A stretch of 64,000 bases of DNA from Sinorhizobium shofinae (GCA_001704765.1 MBFK01000009.1:96417-160416), one strand, 5' to 3'; positions 47,357-56,537 are shown, counted from the first letter of the stretch. Numbers and translations: made by a program. The notes: generated by a model not told the origin, from the letters alone.

Positions 47357-47378
47357 GCATTTGGAACGTTCCAAATGC
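47357..47378. promoter_or_regulatory. LacI-type operator upstream of the second GMC gene
   Basis: Perfect 22-base palindrome centred on CG, with core TTGGAACGTTCCAA (47361-47374) identical to the site next to lacI-1 at 33198. It lies 21 bases upstream of the GMC start codon, where repressor would block transcription or elongation. Confidence 0.75.
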
Positions 47379-47398
47379 GGCGGTGGAGGAAACGGAGC

Positions 47399-49054
47399 AT
47401 GGCATTCGACTACATCATCACCGGTGCCGGCCCGGCCGGCTGCGTGCTCGCCAATCGGCTGAGCGAGGATCCGACCGTCAAGGTACTGCTGCTCGAGGCG
47501 GGTGGCGGCGATTGGAACCCGCTGTTCCACATGCCGGCCGGCTTTGCCAAGATGACCAAGGGCGTGGCGAGCTGGGGCTGGCACACGGTACCGCAAAAGC
47601 ACATGAAGGGAAGGGTGCTGCGCTATACGCAGGCGAAGGTGATCGGCGGCGGCTCCTCGATCAATGCGCAGCTCTACACCCGCGGCAATGCCGTCGACTA
47701 TGATCTCTGGGCGAGCGAGGACGGCTGTGCCGGCTGGGACTATCGGAGCGTGCTTCCCTATTTCAAGCGCGCCGAGGACAACCAGCGTTTCGCCGACGAC
47801 TATCATTCCTATGGCGGGCCGCTCGGCGTCTCCATGCCCGTCTCCGCCTTGCCGATCTGCGATGCCTATATCCGCGCCGGCCAGGAGCTCGGCATTCCCT
47901 ATAATCACGACTTCAATGGAAAGCAGCAGGCGGGCGTCGGCTTCTATCAACTGACCCAGCGCAACCGTCGGCGCTCCTCGGCTTCGCTTGCCTATCTGTC
48001 GCCGATCAAGGACCGCAAGAATTTGACGGTCCGCACCGGTGCCCGCGTCGCCCGCATCGTGCTCGAAGGCAGGCGGGCGGTCGGCGTGGAGGTGGTGACC
48101 GTCAAGGGCAGCGAGACGATCCGCGCCGAACGCGAGGTGCTGGTGTCTTCCGGCGCCATCGGATCGCCGAAGCTGCTCTTGCAGTCGGGCATCGGCCCGG
48201 CCGATCACCTGCGCTCGGTCGGCGTCGAGGTGCGCCATGACCTCCCCGGCGTCGGCGGCAACCTCCAGGACCATCTCGACCTCTTCGTCATTGCCGAATG
48301 CACCGGCGACCACACCTATGACAACGTCGCCAAGCTGCACCGCACGCTCTGGGCCGGGGTGCAATACGTGCTTTTCCGCACCGGCCCGGTCGCCTCTTCG
48401 CTCTTCGAGACTGGCGGCTTCTGGTATGCCGATCCGAATGCCCGCTCGCCGGATATCCAGTTCCATCTGGGTCTCGGCTCGGGCATCGAGGCGGGCGTCG
48501 CGCGGCTCAAGAATGCCGGAGTCACGCTCAATTCCGCCTATCTGCATCCGCGCTCGCGCGGCACGGTTCGGCTCTCTTCGGCCGATCCGGCGGCCGCACC
48601 GCTGATCGACCCGAACTACTGGGAGGATCCGCATGATCGCAGGATGTCGCTGGAAGGGCTGCAGATCGCCCGCGAGATCATGCAGCAGCCGGCCCTGGAG
48701 CCCTACGTGCTGGCCGAACGTTTGCCGGGCAATGATATCAAGAGCGAGGCGCAGCTCTTCGACTACGGCTGCGCCAATGCCAAGACGGATCATCATCCGG
48801 TCGGTACCTGCAAGATGGGAACGGATCAGATGGCGGTCGTCGATCTCGAACTGAAGGTCCGCGGGCTCGAGGGCCTCCGAGTCTGCGACAGCTCGGTGAT
48901 GCCGCGGGTGCCGTCCTGCAACACCAACGGGCCGACGATCATGATGGGTGAAAAGGGGGCCGACATTATTCGCGGCCTGCCGCCACTGCCGCCGACCGTG
49001 TTCCAGCACGAGCGCAACGATACGCGGCCGCGGGCCCGCGCCGATATTCGCTGA
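47399..49054 (+). CDS. GMC family oxidoreductase (choline dehydrogenase-like)
   Basis: 551-residue FAD enzyme of the BetA/alcohol dehydrogenase branch. FAD-binding is ITGAGPAGCVLANRLSED followed by VIGGGSSINAQLYTRG; the catalytic pair is H466 (HHPVGTCKMG) and N510 (CNTNGPTIM). Substrates of this branch are alcohols, including choline and sugar alcohols; nothing here indicates choline (no betB or betI adjacent). GGAGGAAACGGAGC precedes ATG 47399. It heads a unit with the Dabb and kinase genes under a LacI-type operator. Confidence 0.92.
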   Translation: MAFDYIITGAGPAGCVLANRLSEDPTVKVLLLEAGGGDWNPLFHMPAGFAKMTKGVASWGWHTVPQKHMKGRVLRYTQAKVIGGGSSINAQLYTRGNAVDYDLWASEDGCAGWDYRSVLPYFKRAEDNQRFADDYHSYGGPLGVSMPVSALPICDAYIRAGQELGIPYNHDFNGKQQAGVGFYQLTQRNRRRSSASLAYLSPIKDRKNLTVRTGARVARIVLEGRRAVGVEVVTVKGSETIRAEREVLVSSGAIGSPKLLLQSGIGPADHLRSVGVEVRHDLPGVGGNLQDHLDLFVIAECTGDHTYDNVAKLHRTLWAGVQYVLFRTGPVASSLFETGGFWYADPNARSPDIQFHLGLGSGIEAGVARLKNAGVTLNSAYLHPRSRGTVRLSSADPAAAPLIDPNYWEDPHDRRMSLEGLQIAREIMQQPALEPYVLAERLPGNDIKSEAQLFDYGCANAKTDHHPVGTCKMGTDQMAVVDLELKVRGLEGLRVCDSSVMPRVPSCNTNGPTIMMGEKGADIIRGLPPLPPTVFQHERNDTRPRARADIR

Positions 49055-49066
49055 AGCGGAGGAAAC

Positions 49067-49384
49067 ATGATTCGCCACCGCGTTTTTATCCGCTTCCGCC
49101 CCGAGGTGGGCGGGGCCGAGAAGGCGGCGATCTTCGCCGAGATATCCGCCATGAAAGAGCGACTCCCAGGGTTCCTGGCGGCTCATGTCGGCGCCAATGT
49201 CAGCCCGGAGACGGGCATGGATAAGGGTTACGCCGAAGGCTTCATCGTCGATTTTGCCAGTGCCAAGGCGCGCGACGCCTATCTCGACGACCCGGAACAT
49301 CAAAAGACCGGTCGAAAAATCGTTGCAGCGGCGGATGGCGGCGTACAAGGTGTCTTTGTCTACGATCTCGAAATCCCGGACTGA
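49067..49384 (+). CDS. Dabb (stress-responsive A/B barrel) domain protein
   Basis: 105-residue single-domain dimeric alpha+beta barrel protein. IRHRVFIRFRPEVG at the start and YAEGFIVDFASAKARDAYLDDPEHQ are the family pattern. Function is unknown for most members; some are small enzymes or accessory proteins in catabolic operons. GGAGGAAAC precedes the ATG, 12 bases after the GMC stop and just before the kinase gene. Confidence 0.88.
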   Translation: MIRHRVFIRFRPEVGGAEKAAIFAEISAMKERLPGFLAAHVGANVSPETGMDKGYAEGFIVDFASAKARDAYLDDPEHQKTGRKIVAAADGGVQGVFVYDLEIPD

Positions 49385-49388
49385 TTCC

Positions 49389-50660
49389 ATGGCACCGACT
49401 GAACCGCGCCGCTTTTTGACCTCCCTCTTCGAGGCCGCCGTCGTCGCGGCTGATCCCTACGCCGCCATTCGCGCCCATCTGCCGGCGCGGCCAAAAGGGC
49501 GCACGATCGTCGTCGGGGCCGGCAAGGCGGCAAGCCAGATGGCGGCCGCCTTCGAGCGGCTCTGGGACGGGCCGCTCACGGGCGGCGTGGTCGCGCGCCA
49601 CGGGCCGGTTGAAAAATGCGAACGCATCAAGGTGCTGCAATCGGCCCATCCCGTGCCGGACGAGGCGGGGCTTGTCGCCTCCTCGGTGCTTCTCGAACTG
49701 GTCGAAGGGCTGACGGTGGACGACCTGGTGGTGGCGCTGATTTCCGGCGGCGGCTCGGCTCTTCTGCCGGCGCCGCCCGATGGCCTGACGCTCGAGGACG
49801 AGATCGCCGTCAACCGGGCGCTGCTTGCCTCCGGCGCGCCAATCTCGGCAATGAATGTGGTGCGCAAGCATGTCTCGCGAATCAAGGGCGGACGGCTCGC
49901 GTTCGCGGCGTCGCCGGCGCGCGTTGTCAGCTTGGTCGTCTCGGACGTCCCCGGCGACAATCCCGCCTTTGTCGCCTCCGGCCCGACGGTGCCGGATCGA
50001 TCGAGGCTCGAGGAGGCGCGCGACATCGTCGCGCGCTATGCGCTCGCCTTGCCCGAGCGGGTGACGGCGCATCTCTCCTCCGATGCCGCACGCGCACCGA
50101 GCCCGGACGATCCCGCCTTTGCCGGCAACGAATGTCACGTGATCGCCTCGGCGAGCGTCTCGCTGGAGGCGGCAGCGGCGCGCGCTCGGGAAATGGGTGT
50201 CGAGGTCGCGATCCTCTCGGATGCGATCGAGGGCGAAGCGCGCGACATCGGCCGCATGCATGCGGCGCTTGCCCGCGAAGTGCGCTCACGCGGCCGCCCC
50301 TTCGCAAAACCCGTGGTGCTGCTTTCCGGCGGCGAGACGACGGTGACGATTTCCGGCAAGGATTACGGTAAGGGCGGGCGCAATAGCGAATTCCTGCTGT
50401 CGCTGGCGCTCGACATCGACGGCATCGACGGCGTCGACGCGCTTGCCGCCGACACGGACGGCATCGACGGCTCGGAAGACAATGCCGGCGCCTTTGCCGA
50501 CGGGGCAAGCGTCGGCCGCATGCGGGCGGCGGGCGTCGATCCGCGCGCCCATCTCGCCCGCCACGATGCCTGGTCGGCGTTCGCGGCGAGCGGCGATCTT
50601 TTCGTGCCTGGCCCGACCGGGACGAATGTCAATGATTTCCGGGCGATCTTGATTCGCTGA
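49389..50660 (+). CDS. glycerate 2-kinase family protein (DUF4147/MOFRL)
   Basis: 423-residue protein of the class II glycerate kinase family, also annotated as TtuD/hydroxypyruvate reductase. The N-terminal DUF4147 domain has VVGAGKAASQMAAAFE, LISGGGSALLPAPPDG and NVVRKHVSRIKGGRL; the C-terminal MOFRL domain has VLLSGGETTVTI, RNSEFLLSLAL and DTDGIDGSEDNAGAF. It starts four bases after the Dabb stop. It would phosphorylate glycerate or a related 3-carbon acid, suggesting that the pathway yields a C3 hydroxy acid that enters glycolysis. Confidence 0.92.
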   Translation: MAPTEPRRFLTSLFEAAVVAADPYAAIRAHLPARPKGRTIVVGAGKAASQMAAAFERLWDGPLTGGVVARHGPVEKCERIKVLQSAHPVPDEAGLVASSVLLELVEGLTVDDLVVALISGGGSALLPAPPDGLTLEDEIAVNRALLASGAPISAMNVVRKHVSRIKGGRLAFAASPARVVSLVVSDVPGDNPAFVASGPTVPDRSRLEEARDIVARYALALPERVTAHLSSDAARAPSPDDPAFAGNECHVIASASVSLEAAAARAREMGVEVAILSDAIEGEARDIGRMHAALAREVRSRGRPFAKPVVLLSGGETTVTISGKDYGKGGRNSEFLLSLALDIDGIDGVDALAADTDGIDGSEDNAGAFADGASVGRMRAAGVDPRAHLARHDAWSAFAASGDLFVPGPTGTNVNDFRAILIR

Positions 50661-50729
50661 AGCCGCTGCTGAAGTTGCCCCTCCCAAGGGTTGGGGGGAG
50701 GTGCAGGCCGCGCCTCTTTTGACTCTATC

Positions 50730-51962
50730 TCAAGAAAGCCGCGCGCAGGCGGCGGCGATGCGCGTGAGCGCTTCCGTCAGTTCAGCCTCCGACGTCGCAT
50801 AGGAGATGCGAAAGAAGGGCGAAAGGCCGAAGGCCGAGCCCGGGACGACGGCGATATGGGCGTCTTCAAGCAGATAGGCGCAGAAGTCGGTATCCGTCTC
50901 GATCTTCTTTCCGGCGGGCGTTACCTTGCCGAGCATGCCGGCGCAGCCGGAGAAGGTGTAGAAGGCACCTTCCGGAACGCGGCAATCGAGCCCGTCGATG
51001 GCGTTCAGGCCGCTCACCACCAGGTCGCGGCGACGCTGGAAGCTCGCTGTGCGCTCTTTCAGGAAATCCTGCGGGCCGTTGAGCGCGGCGACCGAGGCCG
51101 CCTGGCTCACCGATGACGGGCAGGATGTCGCCTGGCTCTGGACGACGGCCATCGCCTTGATGAGCGCGCGCGGGCCGCCGGCATAGCCGATCCGCCAGCC
51201 GGTCATCGCATAGGCCTTGGAAACCCCGTTGACGGTCAGCGTCCGCTCCTTGAGGCGGGGCTCGAGCTCAACCGGCGTCACGAAACGGAAGCCGTCATAG
51301 ACGATATGCTCATACATGTCGTCGACGAGCAGCCAGACATGCGGGTGGTTGAGCAGAGCATCCATCAGCGGCCGGTAGTCGTGCGCGCTGTAGGCAGCAC
51401 CCGACGGGTTCGAGGGCGAGTTCAACAGCACCCAGCGCGTCTTCGGCGTAATCGCCGCCTCAAGCTTTTCCGCCGTCAGGCGGAAACCGGACGATGCATC
51501 GCATGCAATCAGCACCGGCTTGCCTTCGCAGATCTGGACGATGTCCGAATAGGAGGTCCAGTAGGGGGTCGGGATGATCACCTCGTCGCCGGGATTGATC
51601 GTCGCCATCATGGCGTTGAAGAGAATCTGCTTGGCGCCGGTGGCAACCGTAATCTCGTCCAGCGCATAGGCGAGCCCATTCTCGCGCTGGAACTTTTCGC
51701 GGATCGCGTTTTTGAGCTCCGGCGAGCCATCGAGCGCCGTATATTTCGTCTCGCCGCGCTGGATCGCTTCCCAGGCCGCCTGCTTGACGTGGTCCGGCGT
51801 ATCGAAATCCGGCTCGCCGGCACCGAGAATGATGACCGGCTTGCCTTCGCGCTTCATGGCGTTGGCACGGGCGCCGATCTTCAGGATTTCCGAAACGCCG
51901 ATCGAGGAGATCCGAGAGGCGGGCAGAAAGCCCGCCTCCTTGACCGTTGCATTGATGGTCAT
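50730..51962 (-). CDS. aatB: class I aminotransferase (AatB-like; probable 2-aminoadipate aminotransferase by context)
   Basis: 410-residue PLP aminotransferase of subgroup I-gamma, the group commonly named aspartate aminotransferase AatB. The PLP lysine is K249 in VNGVSKAYAMTGWRIGY; NSPSNPSGAAYS and the tail RISYATSEAELTEAL are typical. It is the last gene of a minus-strand operon whose other members degrade aminoadipate semialdehyde, 2-oxoadipate and D-2-hydroxyglutarate, so 2-aminoadipate is a likely substrate, perhaps alongside aspartate. It begins eight bases after the ALDH stop. Confidence 0.88.
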   Translation of the reverse strand: MTINATVKEAGFLPASRISSIGVSEILKIGARANAMKREGKPVIILGAGEPDFDTPDHVKQAAWEAIQRGETKYTALDGSPELKNAIREKFQRENGLAYALDEITVATGAKQILFNAMMATINPGDEVIIPTPYWTSYSDIVQICEGKPVLIACDASSGFRLTAEKLEAAITPKTRWVLLNSPSNPSGAAYSAHDYRPLMDALLNHPHVWLLVDDMYEHIVYDGFRFVTPVELEPRLKERTLTVNGVSKAYAMTGWRIGYAGGPRALIKAMAVVQSQATSCPSSVSQAASVAALNGPQDFLKERTASFQRRRDLVVSGLNAIDGLDCRVPEGAFYTFSGCAGMLGKVTPAGKKIETDTDFCAYLLEDAHIAVVPGSAFGLSPFFRISYATSEAELTEALTRIAAACARLS

Positions 51963-51970
51963 GGCCGATC

Positions 51971-53503
51971 CTATTCGATGTCGAAGGAGACGCCCTGCGC
52001 CAGCGGCAGAGCCTTCGAATAGTTGATCGTGTTGGTGGCGCGGCGCATATAGGCCTTCCAGGCGTCGGAGCCGGATTCACGGCCGCCGCCGGTTTCCTTT
52101 TCGCCGCCGAAAGCGCCGCCGATTTCCGCACCGGACGTGCCGATATTGACGTTGGCAATGCCGCAGTCCGAGCCGTCGGCTGCGAGGAAGCGCTCGGATT
52201 CCTGCATGTCGCGGGTAAAGATCGACGACGAGAGCCCCGCCGCCACGGCATTGTGGTCGGTGATCGCCGCGTCGAAGTCGCTGTACTTCATGACGTAGAG
52301 AATCGGCGCGAAGGTCTCTTCAAGCACCGGGCCCGCCTGCTTCGGCATTTCGACGAGCGCCGGCTTGACGTAGTAACCGTTCTCGTAGCCGAGCTCGACG
52401 CGTTCGCCGCCGGTCACCGCGCCGCCTTGTGCCTTGGCCTCGGCGATCGCCTTCTGCATGTTGTCGAAGGCGGCCTTGTCGACGAGCGGGCCGACGAGCG
52501 CGGTCGTTTCCAGCGGGTTGCCGACGGAGACCGACGCGTAGGCCTTCTTCAGCCGCGGCACGAGCTGGTCATAGACGCTTTCATGCACAAAGAGGCGGCG
52601 CAGCGTCGTGCAGCGCTGGCCGGCCGTGCCCATGGCGCCGAAGGCGATGGCGCGCAGCGCCATGTCTAGATCGGCCGAGGGGCAGACAATGCCGGCATTG
52701 TTGCCGCCGAGCTCGAGGATCGAGCGGGCGAAGCGCTTGGCGAGCCGCGGCCCGACTTCGCGGCCCATGCGGGTGGAGCCGGTTGCCGAGACGATCGGAA
52801 CCTTCGGATGGTCGACGAGCACCTCGCCGATTGCGCGGTCGCCGATCAGCACCTGCGACAGGCCTTCCGGCGCGTCGCCGAAGCGGGCGAGGGCGCGCTC
52901 TAGGATAGCCTCGCATGCAAGGGCGGTGAGCGGCGTCTTTTCCGACGGCTTCCAGACGACGGCGTTGCCGCAGACGAGCGCCAGCGCTGCATTCCACGAC
53001 CACACGGCGACCGGGAAATTGAAGGCCGAGATGATGCCGACGACGCCGAGCGGATGCCAGGTTTCCATCATGCGGTGGCCGGGGCGCTCGGTGGCGATCG
53101 TCAGGCCGTAGAGCTGGCGGGACAGGCCGACGGCGAAATCGCAGATGTCGATCATCTCCTGCACTTCGCCGAGGCCTTCTGACGGGATCTTGCCGGCTTC
53201 GAGCGAGACGAGGCGGCCGAGATCGGCCTTGAAGGCGCGCAGTTCCTCGCCGAGCAGGCGGACGAGTTCGCCGCGCTTCGGCGCCGGCACCAGCCTCCAG
53301 GCCCGGAAGGCCTCATCGGCCTGTTCGATCTTCCTGGCGGCTTGGGCAGCCGACACGGTCTTCAGACTGGCGATCTGCTCGCCGGTGACCGGGCTGAAGG
53401 ACGGCATGTCGCCGCCCGTATAGAGTTCCTTGGTGACGCCCATCTTGTCGAGGAGGGTGGCTGCCTCCTTGGCGACGTCGACTTTCTTGGCTGCAATGTT
53501 CAT
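51971..53503 (-). CDS. amaB: ALDH7-type piperideine-6-carboxylate / aminoadipate semialdehyde dehydrogenase
   Basis: 510-residue aldehyde dehydrogenase related to antiquitin (ALDH7A1) and Pseudomonas AmaB, which convert the lysine-derived semialdehyde (in equilibrium with piperideine-6-carboxylate) to 2-aminoadipate. E264 (SILELGGNNA) and C298 (GTAGQRCTTLRRLF) are the catalytic residues; GYYVKPALVEM and the C-terminal SGAEIGGAFGGEKETGGGRESGSDAWKAYMRR block, shown here only as a pattern, are ALDH7-specific. The operon context supports lysine catabolism. Confidence 0.9.
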   Translation of the reverse strand: MNIAAKKVDVAKEAATLLDKMGVTKELYTGGDMPSFSPVTGEQIASLKTVSAAQAARKIEQADEAFRAWRLVPAPKRGELVRLLGEELRAFKADLGRLVSLEAGKIPSEGLGEVQEMIDICDFAVGLSRQLYGLTIATERPGHRMMETWHPLGVVGIISAFNFPVAVWSWNAALALVCGNAVVWKPSEKTPLTALACEAILERALARFGDAPEGLSQVLIGDRAIGEVLVDHPKVPIVSATGSTRMGREVGPRLAKRFARSILELGGNNAGIVCPSADLDMALRAIAFGAMGTAGQRCTTLRRLFVHESVYDQLVPRLKKAYASVSVGNPLETTALVGPLVDKAAFDNMQKAIAEAKAQGGAVTGGERVELGYENGYYVKPALVEMPKQAGPVLEETFAPILYVMKYSDFDAAITDHNAVAAGLSSSIFTRDMQESERFLAADGSDCGIANVNIGTSGAEIGGAFGGEKETGGGRESGSDAWKAYMRRATNTINYSKALPLAQGVSFDIE

Positions 53504-53540
53504 CTCATCTGACTCCCGTGTTGTCTTATTTATGAGGCTG

Positions 53541-53588
53541 GCGCGGGATGCGGGGTGAAAACCGCTTCACACTTTTCCTCATCCCGCG
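53541..53588. repeat. interspersed palindromic repeat, copy 2
   Basis: GCGGGATGCGGGG, GAAAACCGC, CACACTTTTCCT and CATCCCGC in the same order as at 26569-26614, with one or two small differences (for example CCGCTTCACAC against CCGCACACAC). It lies in the 89-base gap between two genes of the lysine operon. Confidence 0.7.
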
Positions 53589-53592
53589 CGGC

Positions 53593-55014
53593 TTAACCGA
53601 AACGCGCGCTGCCGAGCTTTCCCGGCGAGGTGAGCGTCTTCAGGCCGGCGGCCATCTCCTTGAGTTTTTCCGGTGTATAGAAATCGTAATAGGCCTGGTT
53701 GCGGCGTCCGATCGCATGCTCTGCACTGAAGCTGCCGCGATATTGCCCGACCGCCACGGCGAAGACCCATTCGCGCAGGCGCTGCTCAAAGGTCGGGTCG
53801 GTCAATAGCGGGCTATCCTTCGCGACGACCAGGTTGAAGTGGACGCCGCCGTCGCCGATATGGCCGAAGTCGCAGACTGTGACGCCGGGAAACTTCTCCG
53901 GCATGTCCGCCTTCATATGGTCGCAGAAGGCCATGATGTCACCCCTGCGGAAGGACAGGTCGAAGGCAATCAGCTTGCCGAGGTGCTTGACGCCTTCCGA
54001 AAGGGCGTGACGGAGCGCCCAGGTCTCGTGCGGCGGGCCGACGAAGGCGTCGGCAAGCGGCGCGTGCTCCAACTCCCAGATTTCTGCCAGCACGCTTTCG
54101 AGAACCGCGTCGAGCGGTTGCTCTCCCTCGCGCGGCGCCCAGGTGCGGGAGATTTCCGCGAGGATCACGTAATCGGGGATGTTACCGCCCTGGAACGGAT
54201 TCTTCAGCGACGGCACGTGGGCGAAGGCGGCGGCGATCGCGTTCTTCGACATCCCCTCGAAGGCCGACAGATAGGCGCCGAGCCTCTCTTCCATGGCTTT
54301 CAAGAGCGGCAGCACCTGCGCGCCGCTTGCCGGCACCAGGAAGGCGGTCGCCACCTGCTTCGGAAGGCGCTCGAGATTAAGCACGCATTCGGTGACAATG
54401 CCGAAGGCGCCGGACGTGCCGATGAAGATCTGCTTCCAGTCGACGCCCGTATTGTTCTTGCGCAGGTCGCAGTCGAGGTCGAGCACTGTGCCCGCCGCGT
54501 CGGCGAGCACCACCTTCAAGCCCAGCGTGTTGCGGCGGACGTCGCCATATTTCAGGAAACGCGAGCCGCCCGTATTGGTGGCGATCATGCCGCCGAGGCG
54601 CGGATCGGCGCCGAGGTCGATCGGGAAGAACAGGTCGTGCTCCTCCAGGCGCCGGTTGAGGTCCGACAGGCGAATGCCTGCATCGACGCGGATCGAGCGA
54701 TTATCGAGATCGAGCTCGAATCGCCGGGTCAACCGATCGAGACTGAGGACCACTTCAGTGCCTGAACCGTCGGGCGTCGAGCCCGAAACGAGGCCGGTAT
54801 TGCCGGCTTGCGGAATAAGGGCGATGCCGTTGCGCACGCAATAGGAAACCGTAGCGGAAACCTCCGCGGTCGTTGACGGACGCAACACGGCGGCGGCGCG
54901 GCCGCGATCATAGCGCGCGCCGGTCTCGTAGGCTGCCATGTCTTCCTGACGCGTGACGACGCCCTTGTCGCCAAGGAGCCTCGCCAACGCGTCGATATGG
55001 TCCTGTGCAATCAT
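53593..55014 (-). CDS. FAD-binding D-2-hydroxyglutarate dehydrogenase-like oxidase
   Basis: 473-residue flavoprotein of the D-lactate/D-2-hydroxyglutarate dehydrogenase (GlcD/VAO) family. The FAD-binding N-terminal domain has PQAGNTGLVSGSTP and GGMIATNTGGSRFLKYGDVR; the C-terminal FAD-oxidase domain has HIGDGGVHFNLVV. Located directly downstream of an HglS gene (10 bases apart), it most likely oxidises D-2-hydroxyglutarate, the HglS product, to 2-oxoglutarate. D-lactate or glycolate activity cannot be excluded from sequence alone. Confidence 0.88.
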   Translation of the reverse strand: MIAQDHIDALARLLGDKGVVTRQEDMAAYETGARYDRGRAAAVLRPSTTAEVSATVSYCVRNGIALIPQAGNTGLVSGSTPDGSGTEVVLSLDRLTRRFELDLDNRSIRVDAGIRLSDLNRRLEEHDLFFPIDLGADPRLGGMIATNTGGSRFLKYGDVRRNTLGLKVVLADAAGTVLDLDCDLRKNNTGVDWKQIFIGTSGAFGIVTECVLNLERLPKQVATAFLVPASGAQVLPLLKAMEERLGAYLSAFEGMSKNAIAAAFAHVPSLKNPFQGGNIPDYVILAEISRTWAPREGEQPLDAVLESVLAEIWELEHAPLADAFVGPPHETWALRHALSEGVKHLGKLIAFDLSFRRGDIMAFCDHMKADMPEKFPGVTVCDFGHIGDGGVHFNLVVAKDSPLLTDPTFEQRLREWVFAVAVGQYRGSFSAEHAIGRRNQAYYDFYTPEKLKEMAAGLKTLTSPGKLGSARFG

Positions 55015-55024
55015 CGTCGGCGTA

Positions 55025-56425
55025 TCATTCCGCTGCCACGGCGGCGGTCAAGGCCTTGAGGCAGCTCTCGATCGATGCCTTTTCGATGCCGGCATAGTGA
55101 TCGAATTCGTTAAGGACGGCAGCGCCGAGATCGGCCTCGAAGCGCTTCTGGTTCGGGCTCGCGACGAATTCCTGCTGCGCGCCGTCGCCGAGGTTTGACT
55201 GGAAGATACCGGCGGCGCTGACCGGAAGGAAGTCCTCGTAGACGATCGGATCGAACTGCACGAGGCCGTCGGCGATCAGCGAGTCGAGATCGCGGCGGCC
55301 GGGAAGTTTTGTCTGCCGGCCCTTTTCCGTCACAGAATAGCTGAAATAGCCGAGCCCTGCTTCGCGAATTTCAGCCCAGCTGTCCGGGAAGTCCTCGAAG
55401 GCCTTGGCGAGCGCCGCCTCATACTCCCTGGCATTGGATCCGTCGCCGGCGGGACGCACGATCTTGCGCGATTCGTCGAGCAGCCGGTCGTAAAGGCCGC
55501 GGCCCTTCGGGGCCAGCGCGATGCCGCGCTGTTCGATCTCGCCGAAGCGGGCGGTGTGCGAGCCGGGCTTCCAGCCGCCGTCGGCGTCGCGGAAGGAAAC
55601 CGCTTCCTCGAGCGCCTTGAAGGAGGTCTGGCGCAACAGGATCGGGCAGTTGCGGGTCGGCGGGCCTTCGACGACGGCCTTCGGGGCGATGCGATACTCG
55701 GGCATCAGCGCCTGCACGCGGTCAATGTCGAGCGTGCGCGGCGTCAGATGGTTGATGTGCGGTCCCTTGAAGGAGACGACGTCGGCGATCAACCGGTGGG
55801 CATCATGCAGGCGCTTGTACATATCGGCGCTCACATTGGCCTTGTCGTGCCAGCGGAAGGTTTCGAGCACCTCGGCGACGAAGCGTTCGGTATCGGCCTT
55901 GTCGAGCCCGCCGTCGCGCTCGGCTTTCTCCGTGAGCTCGATCGCGCCCGGCGTGAAGATCCGGCGCTCCTTGAGGATCGCGTCCGCCTCAGTGCGTAGC
56001 GTCTCGTCGGCGATCAGATCCAGCCTCAGTAGCGAGGTGAAGACGCGGAAGGGATTGCGCTTGAGCGACGCCTCGCCGACCGGCCGGAAGGCGGTGGAAT
56101 GCACCGGCACGCCGGCGGTCGAAAGATCGTAGTAGCCGACCGGATACATGCCCATGACCGCGAAGACGCGGCGCATCATCGACAGCTCCGCCGGGGTGCC
56201 GAGACGGATCGCTCCATGCCGCTCCTCGGAGATGCGCTCGAGCGAGTCGGTCGCCTCAAGGCGCTCCTTGAGGGTTGCGTTCGCGGCCAGCGTGTCGGCA
56301 TTGACCTTCGCCACCAGCTCCATCAGCGTGCCGTAGGCCGGAACCTCATCGCGGTACATGATGGACATCGCGGCGGAAAAGGCGGCGCGAATATCGTCGG
56401 CCGATACGAAACTATTCTCTTTCAC
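55025..56425 (-). CDS. hglS: 2-oxoadipate dioxygenase/decarboxylase HglS (DUF1338)
   Basis: 466 residues from a GTG start at 56425, preceded by GAGGCGAG. The family enzyme, known from Pseudomonas putida, converts 2-oxoadipate and O2 to D-2-hydroxyglutarate and CO2. With this start, metal ligands recalled for the P. putida enzyme fall at H70 (EERHGAIRLG), H226 (GPHINHLTPR) and E296 (against E294), and V402-S403 (LPVSAAG) at recalled substrate positions, which supports both identity and start. A longer frame runs to 56671 but would overlap the divergent regulator. It is the first gene of the lysine operon and faces a LysR gene 112 bases away. Confidence 0.93.
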   Translation of the reverse strand: MKENSFVSADDIRAAFSAAMSIMYRDEVPAYGTLMELVAKVNADTLAANATLKERLEATDSLERISEERHGAIRLGTPAELSMMRRVFAVMGMYPVGYYDLSTAGVPVHSTAFRPVGEASLKRNPFRVFTSLLRLDLIADETLRTEADAILKERRIFTPGAIELTEKAERDGGLDKADTERFVAEVLETFRWHDKANVSADMYKRLHDAHRLIADVVSFKGPHINHLTPRTLDIDRVQALMPEYRIAPKAVVEGPPTRNCPILLRQTSFKALEEAVSFRDADGGWKPGSHTARFGEIEQRGIALAPKGRGLYDRLLDESRKIVRPAGDGSNAREYEAALAKAFEDFPDSWAEIREAGLGYFSYSVTEKGRQTKLPGRRDLDSLIADGLVQFDPIVYEDFLPVSAAGIFQSNLGDGAQQEFVASPNQKRFEADLGAAVLNEFDHYAGIEKASIESCLKALTAAVAAE

Positions 56426-56537
56426 TGGGGCTCGCCTCGCGCTAAGGATGAAGACAAGATCATTCTTAATTCTGATCATATCCAAAGGCGGCGGCCATTG
56501 ATCGCGCTGCTTGTGACTATGTTGATGCGAGGCCGGA

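Noticed and set aside
47399..49054. Choline dehydrogenase (betA) as a specific call for the second GMC gene
   Set aside because: The catalytic His/Asn pair is general for this branch, and no betB, betC, betI or choline transporter lies nearby; the context is sugar catabolism.
47348..49390. Minus-strand frame of 680 codons opposite the second GMC gene
   Set aside because: Shadow frame; it would overlap the operator, the GMC and the Dabb genes, all of which have good starts and motifs.
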